Translations under genes and position numbers: made by a program
Notes under the pieces: generated by a model
The model's database searches: none
What the model was told of the DNA's origin: nothing
What the model saw: the letters and a program-made list of their open reading frames with translations, nothing else
NCBI RefSeq assembly: GCF_900100945.1
Contig: NZ_FNCG01000029.1
Coordinates: forward strand, 1 to 45,940
Length of the DNA: 45,940 nucleotides
From: Mucilaginibacter gossypii
Lineage (GTDB): Bacteria > Bacteroidota > Bacteroidia > Sphingobacteriales > Sphingobacteriaceae
Reading direction: 5' to 3'
In this document: positions 41,499 to 45,940 of the stretch, in pieces
Layout: each line of letters starts with the position of its first letter
Position numbering within the stretch: position 1 is the first letter of the stretch

Positions 41499-41939
41499 AT
41501 GAAAGACCAGATAATTGAAACGGTAATAAGGCTGTTTGCCGGAGCTGACGAGCGAGATTGGGATAAAATTAAAAACGCCTTTGCCGAAAATGTAGAGCTT
41601 GATTATAGTTCCATGACTGGCAACCCGGCAAGTATTGTACCTGCTGAAGGTATTATTACGGCGTGGCGTGGCTTTTTGCCCGGCTTTGACAAAACCAATC
41701 ATCAGCTGGCCGATTTTTATGTCATGCAAAACGGGTCGGTAGCGCTTGTTCATTATTATGGCAAAGCCGATCATTTTATTGGTGACGACCTATGGATTGT
41801 TGAGGGCACTTATGATACCGAGCTCACTGAAACTGATGGCAAATGGATCATCACGAAACATAAGCTTAACCTAATTAAGCAGGATGGCAATACGGACTTG
41901 CCGGTACAGGCAGCCGCCCGGGTATCTGAACGGGGTTAA
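41499..41939 (+). CDS. SnoaL-like / NTF2-fold protein
   Basis: A 146-residue protein from the ATG at 41499. The cone-shaped NTF2-like fold is suggested by a first helix (IIETVIRLFAGADERDWDKI), then FAENVELDYSSM, a hydrophobic helix near WRGFLPGFDKTNHQLADF and strands FYVMQNGSVALVHYYGKADHF. Such proteins are small-molecule isomerases or binding proteins; no catalytic pair can be named. A TTG nine codons upstream is a weaker start. It appears to be monocistronic and is convergent with the EamA gene. Confidence 0.8.
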   Translation: MKDQIIETVIRLFAGADERDWDKIKNAFAENVELDYSSMTGNPASIVPAEGIITAWRGFLPGFDKTNHQLADFYVMQNGSVALVHYYGKADHFIGDDLWIVEGTYDTELTETDGKWIITKHKLNLIKQDGNTDLPVQAAARVSERG

Positions 41940-41952
41940 TAAAAGACCTTGA

Positions 41953-41985
41953 AGAGTTACGAAGTTTTAAAAACTTCGTAACTCT
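41953..41985. terminator. perfect palindrome between SnoaL-like and EamA genes
   Basis: 16-base arms AGAGTTACGAAGTTTT (41953-41968) and AAAACTTCGTAACTCT (41970-41985) with a single central A. It sits between two convergent stop codons and could act as a bidirectional terminator or be a repeat; the T-runs are short. Confidence 0.6.
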
Positions 41986-42001
41986 GGGATTATGTAACTC
42001 A

Positions 42002-42883
42002 TTACAAATCTGCCCCGGCCCTTTTTCTCCGGCTTAGTCCCGCCTGTAAGATTACGGATATGATGATGATCAATAGGCCTGCATAAAAGGATAAATTGAG
42101 CTGCCGGGATTCATTGAATAAAATTATTGCCAGTAAAATACTGTAAACAGGCTCCAGGTTAAAGGTTAAGTTAACCGTAAAGGCAGACATTTTCCTCAAA
42201 ACCTCGGCCACCATAACATAAAGGCCAACCGTGCAAAAAAGCGATAAAAGCAGCAAATAAATGATATCTAATGTGCCTGGTATTATCGTTTTTGAAGGGA
42301 AGAAATAAAGATATAGCGGCGAGGCCAGTATCAGCGCGACAGATCCGGCCAGCATCTGATACAAGTTCATAACGGTTGAATCATACTTTTTAACCAGACG
42401 CTCGTTCAATATGGTATAAAGGGATGCCAGGAAGGATGAAATTACGCCAAGGATGATCCCGGTTCTGAATGAGGTATCAAAATGAAATATCAAACCGATA
42501 CCGGCAAGTGTAAGCATACTTAGCAGCAATTCAGTAATATTGAAAGGTTTTTTGTTGATAAGCGGAGACAGAAATGCAGTAAAAAAACTGGTGAGGCAAT
42601 AGCAAACTACGCCTACCGAAACGTTGGAATATTTGATGCTGGCATAAAAAAAAACCCAGTGAAAGGCAATTAGTAATCCAGCCTTACCCATTTCCGTTAT
42701 GTTGCTCCATGAGTATTTAAATTGTGGCTTTTTGAGCCATACAATAATCACCAGGAATAAAAAAGAGAACAGCGTACGGTAACAGGTAAGCAGGTATTCA
42801 TTTAACGAGATAAGCTTTCCGAATACCCCGGTAAAGCCCGCCAGTATTACGGCTATATGCAACAGAGCAAATGTTTTTTTCAT
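42002..42883 (-). CDS. EamA-family (DMT) transporter
   Basis: A 293-residue inner-membrane protein with about ten hydrophobic helices arranged as two EamA repeats. The first repeat ends with FHWVFFYASIKYSNVSVGVV and the second with AFTVNLTFNLEPVYSILLAI, the paired xxP/G helices typical of the drug/metabolite transporter superfamily. It probably exports an amino acid or other metabolite. Upstream on the same strand lies a possible 37-codon gene with a -7 box. The substrate is unknown. Confidence 0.9.
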   Translation of the reverse strand: MKKTFALLHIAVILAGFTGVFGKLISLNEYLLTCYRTLFSFLFLVIIVWLKKPQFKYSWSNITEMGKAGLLIAFHWVFFYASIKYSNVSVGVVCYCLTSFFTAFLSPLINKKPFNITELLLSMLTLAGIGLIFHFDTSFRTGIILGVISSFLASLYTILNERLVKKYDSTVMNLYQMLAGSVALILASPLYLYFFPSKTIIPGTLDIIYLLLLSLFCTVGLYVMVAEVLRKMSAFTVNLTFNLEPVYSILLAIILFNESRQLNLSFYAGLLIIIISVILQAGLSRRKRAGADL

Positions 42884-43006
42884 TTTTTGCTAAATTAAGA
42901 ATCGGTTGGGCAAAGCATAACAATACCAGCAATTGCCCGCATTGAATAAATTGTTTTGAAAATAATGTTGAAAAAATTCAGATCCGATAGAGATTATCGA
43001 TATCCG

Positions 43007-43120
43007 TTAGCAAAAAAGAGCTGGTGGTGAATCATTGAAAAATGGCTCCGACGCAAGGATATTGCGAATAAGGGATTTCGAAGCCCCTGCGGTTCCATTT
43101 TTAATGTTTACTGTTGTCAT
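43007..43120 (-). CDS. possible 37-residue small protein
   Basis: A frame of 37 codons from the ATG at 43120, starting MTTVNIKNGTAGASKSL and ending in SPPALFC. The -7 motif TATTTTTG (43133-43140 on the minus strand) lies 12 bases before the ATG, the same spacing as at rsgA. The peptide has a polar start, an amphipathic middle (SLIRNILASEPFF) and one C-terminal Cys. It lies 123 bases upstream of the EamA transporter on the same strand. I do not recognise it. It may be a real small protein, a peptide precursor for export, or chance. Confidence 0.35.
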   Translation of the reverse strand: MTTVNIKNGTAGASKSLIRNILASEPFFNDSPPALFC

Positions 43121-43268
43121 TTGTTGATGAGTCAAAAATAAGGAAAAGTTTTGTTTTAACTAAAGATTTGTGATTGTCTTGTCACTTTGGCTATTACCAT
43201 AAAATTGAAGGCCGTTTTGGTTCACAGAGATAACTTCTACCGCAGGTAGCTTAAGCAGAGATCGGTGC

Positions 43269-43330
43269 GTCCCACAAGCCGAACGGCCGGGACACACACA
43301 TACCCTGTGTGTACGAGCCGGGACACTTAT
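43269..43330. repeat. paired hairpins in the spacer before the histidine kinase
   Basis: The 604-base spacer between the EamA and kinase genes holds, apart from the small frame at 43007-43120, a GC-rich island. One hairpin is GTCCC...GCC-GAAC-GGC.GGGAC (43269-43293). It is followed at once by a perfect ACACACA/TGTGTGT hairpin (43294-43312, loop TACCC) and a second copy of CCGGGACAC. I see no other gene or known motif in this spacer. Confidence 0.5.
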
Positions 43331-43487
43331 ATAATAAATGTTTACAGGCGAGCTGCTTATTATTTAGATGGATATAATTACATATCATTTCTTTTTAAAT
43401 TTATCGGTGATACAACAAAACAATGCCATACACCGTATCATTGCATATTGATAAAAGCAGCAATGTTAAATTGATACAAATCATAGA

Positions 43488-45940
43488 ATGCCGCTAAAAC
43501 GCCTTTTTTTTAAACTTTTAATATTAACGCTGTTTCTATTCCCGGGCCGGGTATGTGCCGACATTCCGTATCAGTTAGTTTACCTGAAAAATTATAGCGC
43601 GCCTGATGGCCTGCCCAGTTCAAGGGTTAACTATTTAATGCAGGACAGTAGGGGTTTTATCTGGCTGGCCACCGATAAAGGCGTGAGCAGGTTTGACGGC
43701 CAGCACTTTAAAAACTTCACATCGGCCGATGGGCTGGAAAACAATGAGTGTTTCAGGATTGCCGAGGATAATTATCACCGGATTTTTTTTTACTGTAATA
43801 ACTACAGGGTCTGTTATTATGAAAACGGGCTTATACATAAGCTTAATTCATCTCAAAAAGTAATCGTTTCACCCTTCGCCAATTTCTTTTTTAACCGTTA
43901 TAATGAGCTCTGTGTAAATTACAGGCTTAGTACCAAAGTATACCATTTTGAAGAGTTAAAATCGAAAAGACATGCCATAAGGCATTTGAACGGGTACATT
44001 TATGGTTCTGACGGAGAAGAGATCATCCTATCTGAAAACGACCTTGACATCCTCGAAGAAGAGCTTAAGGCCGGCCAGTTAAACTTTCAAACCGCCAATA
44101 CCAATATCAAACCTTACCGGTTGGCTTTACATCAAAATTATTTACTATTGATAACTAAAGACTGGGTACATGTTTATCGGTATCAAAAAAGCGGGATCAT
44201 CCCGCTCAGTAAAATCTTTTTTACCGGGAATGTAACTTCAGTGTATCTTACCGGCAAAAATACGTTTGCCGTTACAACGGTAAAACAGGGCACCTACATT
44301 ATTAACTATCTTACCGGCGAACGGAAAAATTACCTTAATAATAACATCACTACCGCTACGGTTATTGACCGGGAAAATAATTTATGGTTTGGCAGCTATG
44401 ACAAAGGCTTCTTTCTAAGTACCAACCCCGAAATAAAAATCATTAACAAAGAAAGCGGGCTGGCCAATGAAGATGTTTTAAAACTGGCCATTGCAGGAGG
44501 TTACCTGTTTACCGGGCATGTTTTAAGCACACTGAGTTATATGAAACTTGGCGCAAATCAAACGCCGTCGATAGGCACTATAACTATGAATCAAAACCGG
44601 TCTGACTTTAACCGGATAACCAATCTGCTTACAATCTCGGGCAACACTCTCGTCATAGGTACCGATAATGGTATATTCAGATTAGATATTTCCAATAAGA
44701 ACCCGTTGTCATGGCATTCTGTAAAAATTTTTTATGGTCCGATAAAAGGAATTGCTGCACGATCCGACACAGTGTATTTCCTTACACAAAATGCAGTTGG
44801 CGTTTTGACAGATAAGTTTAAACATCAATTGGGGTACAATTTTAAGCCCATACGTATGACATCTGTAACATGGTATAAGAGTAAGACGCTCGTAGGCTCA
44901 CTTTACGGGTTATACCAGTTTGTACCTTTCGGGAGCGCCGGCAAGTTTTCCTCTATTCGAATATTGGCCGATAAAGGAATAAATGTTGTTAAGAGCCTGG
45001 CATCAAATAATGAAGTATGCGCCATAGGTACCGAAGCTCAGGGGATGTTTTTGCTGGCCGGCGAAAAAATTGTTCAGTTTAGATCTCCTGCTATTTTTTC
45101 AGGCGATATCCGTAAACTGGTATGGACAGATGACAATACTTTATGGGTCTGTACCGCAAACGGTGTAAGCATTATCAGCTTCCATAATCATTATCAAAAT
45201 TACCGCATAAGTTTGCTCAATACCAGTAACGGGCTCCCCTCTGATAACGTTGCCGATGTAGTGCAGAACGGGCATGATTATTACATAGCCACCGATCAGG
45301 GCATAGCCGTCACTCAAAATTTAGGAAATACGAGCCTGCCTAAACCTGTGTTGATTAACGACGGGATACCCGGAACTCAAAGCAGCTTTACTTACGGCAG
45401 GCCTGTTATATTTAACTGCGTTGCCCTATCCTACAAAAGCATGGGTAAAATACAATACCGCTTCAGGCTTAAGGGGGTTGATAAAAATTGGAGCGTCGCG
45501 CCTTCCGGCGAAAAACGGTTCGACCTGCTGCCCCCCGGAAACTATGAGTTAGAAGCCGTGGCTGCCGACCGTTTTAACCAGTTAAGCCAGCCGCTCATTT
45601 TTAAATTTGACGTTATGCCTTTATGGTATCAACAGTTATGGCTGCAGGTGGTGGCTGTATTAAGTGCCATAATCATCGCTTTCCTGCTGGTACGGAAATA
45701 TTATCAGTCCATCATCGGCTTACAAAAAAAGGACTATGAAAATGCACTTGCCCTGCAGCGCGAACGACAGCGGATCAGCAGCGAGGTGCATGATGATTTA
45801 GGGGCAAGCATCTCCGGCATTAAGCTCAGGACCGAATTGCTCAGCCGCAAAACGGCCGATCAGCCCGCTTTTAAGGAGATAGACGCTATTCATGAAGCCA
45901 TCACCGATATATCTACCCAGGTAAGGTTAATTATCTGGAG
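43488..45940 (+). CDS. sensor histidine kinase with two-component regulator propeller, cut at window end
   Basis: An open frame of at least 817 codons from the ATG at 43488 to the window edge. A signal peptide (about 1-25) is followed by beta-propeller repeats with the hallmark NYLMQDSRGFIWLATDKGVS and later DDNTLWVCTANGVSII and YYIATDQGIA. A Y_Y_Y domain lies at about 645-715 (KYRFRL-like: IQYRFRLKGVDKNW, then FDLLPPGNYELEAVAAD), then one membrane helix (about 718-740). The kinase dimerisation domain of HisKA_3 type comes next, with the phospho-acceptor H768 in RISSEVHDDLGASISG. The ATPase domain lies outside the window. It senses an extracytoplasmic signal and should signal to a NarL- or LytR-type regulator. 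Confidence 0.92.
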   Translation, partial: MPLKRLFFKLLILTLFLFPGRVCADIPYQLVYLKNYSAPDGLPSSRVNYLMQDSRGFIWLATDKGVSRFDGQHFKNFTSADGLENNECFRIAEDNYHRIFFYCNNYRVCYYENGLIHKLNSSQKVIVSPFANFFFNRYNELCVNYRLSTKVYHFEELKSKRHAIRHLNGYIYGSDGEEIILSENDLDILEEELKAGQLNFQTANTNIKPYRLALHQNYLLLITKDWVHVYRYQKSGIIPLSKIFFTGNVTSVYLTGKNTFAVTTVKQGTYIINYLTGERKNYLNNNITTATVIDRENNLWFGSYDKGFFLSTNPEIKIINKESGLANEDVLKLAIAGGYLFTGHVLSTLSYMKLGANQTPSIGTITMNQNRSDFNRITNLLTISGNTLVIGTDNGIFRLDISNKNPLSWHSVKIFYGPIKGIAARSDTVYFLTQNAVGVLTDKFKHQLGYNFKPIRMTSVTWYKSKTLVGSLYGLYQFVPFGSAGKFSSIRILADKGINVVKSLASNNEVCAIGTEAQGMFLLAGEKIVQFRSPAIFSGDIRKLVWTDDNTLWVCTANGVSIISFHNHYQNYRISLLNTSNGLPSDNVADVVQNGHDYYIATDQGIAVTQNLGNTSLPKPVLINDGIPGTQSSFTYGRPVIFNCVALSYKSMGKIQYRFRLKGVDKNWSVAPSGEKRFDLLPPGNYELEAVAADRFNQLSQPLIFKFDVMPLWYQQLWLQVVAVLSAIIIAFLLVRKYYQSIIGLQKKDYENALALQRERQRISSEVHDDLGASISGIKLRTELLSRKTADQPAFKEIDAIHEAITDISTQVRLIIW

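Noticed and set aside
43265..43474. Open frame of 69 codons on the plus strand upstream of the histidine kinase
   Set aside because: It runs through the paired hairpins and AT-rich spacer, has no ribosome-binding site and its composition is not protein-like.

Overview
The window looks like a chromosomal segment of a Bacteroidota bacterium of the Sphingobacteriaceae type, most like Mucilaginibacter or Pedobacter. I infer this from the protein families, from putative promoters with the Bacteroidota -7 motif TAnnTTTG, and from several families of interspersed palindromes. No database was consulted. No tRNA, rRNA, CRISPR array or prophage was seen.

Layout. 1-378: the 5' end of an IS110-family transposase and its structured non-coding end, a candidate bridge-RNA region. 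379-7715 (minus): a MarR-type regulator, membrane-fusion protein, RND pump and TolC-like channel in tight order, followed by a CheY-like receiver protein and a BadF/NagK-type sugar kinase that overlap by 4 bases. 7851-12952 (plus): M61 peptidase, APC permease, M28 peptidase. 13065-14649 (minus): small membrane proteins (TM2, DUF2752, DUF4199). 14806-21387: mfd, a lipoprotein, hpt, an M16 peptidase and def. 21582-24092: a Tat-exported sugar isomerase-like protein, a gene remnant and a GPH-type sugar symporter. 24147-26501 (minus): a molybdopterin oxidoreductase, its cytochrome b partner and a DUF1223 protein. 26744-27595: ECF sigma factor and small zinc anti-sigma-like protein. 27601-28313: a unit bounded by long inverted repeats that carries a GxxExxY gene. 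28308-32674: dtd, a PLP trans-sulfuration enzyme, a class C serine hydrolase and rsgA.

32912-38122 is the threonine operon thrA-thrB-thrC. Upstream of it lies what reads as a complete leader-peptide attenuator: a 21-codon peptide with 5 Thr and 6 Ile codons, a perfect 9-base antiterminator pairing and an intrinsic terminator. The operon itself has been invaded by two palindrome families, one of which encodes part of the N-terminus of ThrB. 38334-39292: lipoprotein and HAD phosphatase. 39442-41373 (minus): serine acetyltransferase, cysteine synthase and a DUF5808 protein, that is, cysteine synthesis. 41499-45940: a SnoaL-like protein, an EamA transporter, a possible 37-residue small protein, and a large sensor histidine kinase cut by the window end.

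The strongest observations are the Thr/Ile attenuator, the inverted-repeat GxxExxY unit that ends at the stop codons of two convergent genes, the palindrome inside thrB, and the IS110 end with its long-range complementary arms.
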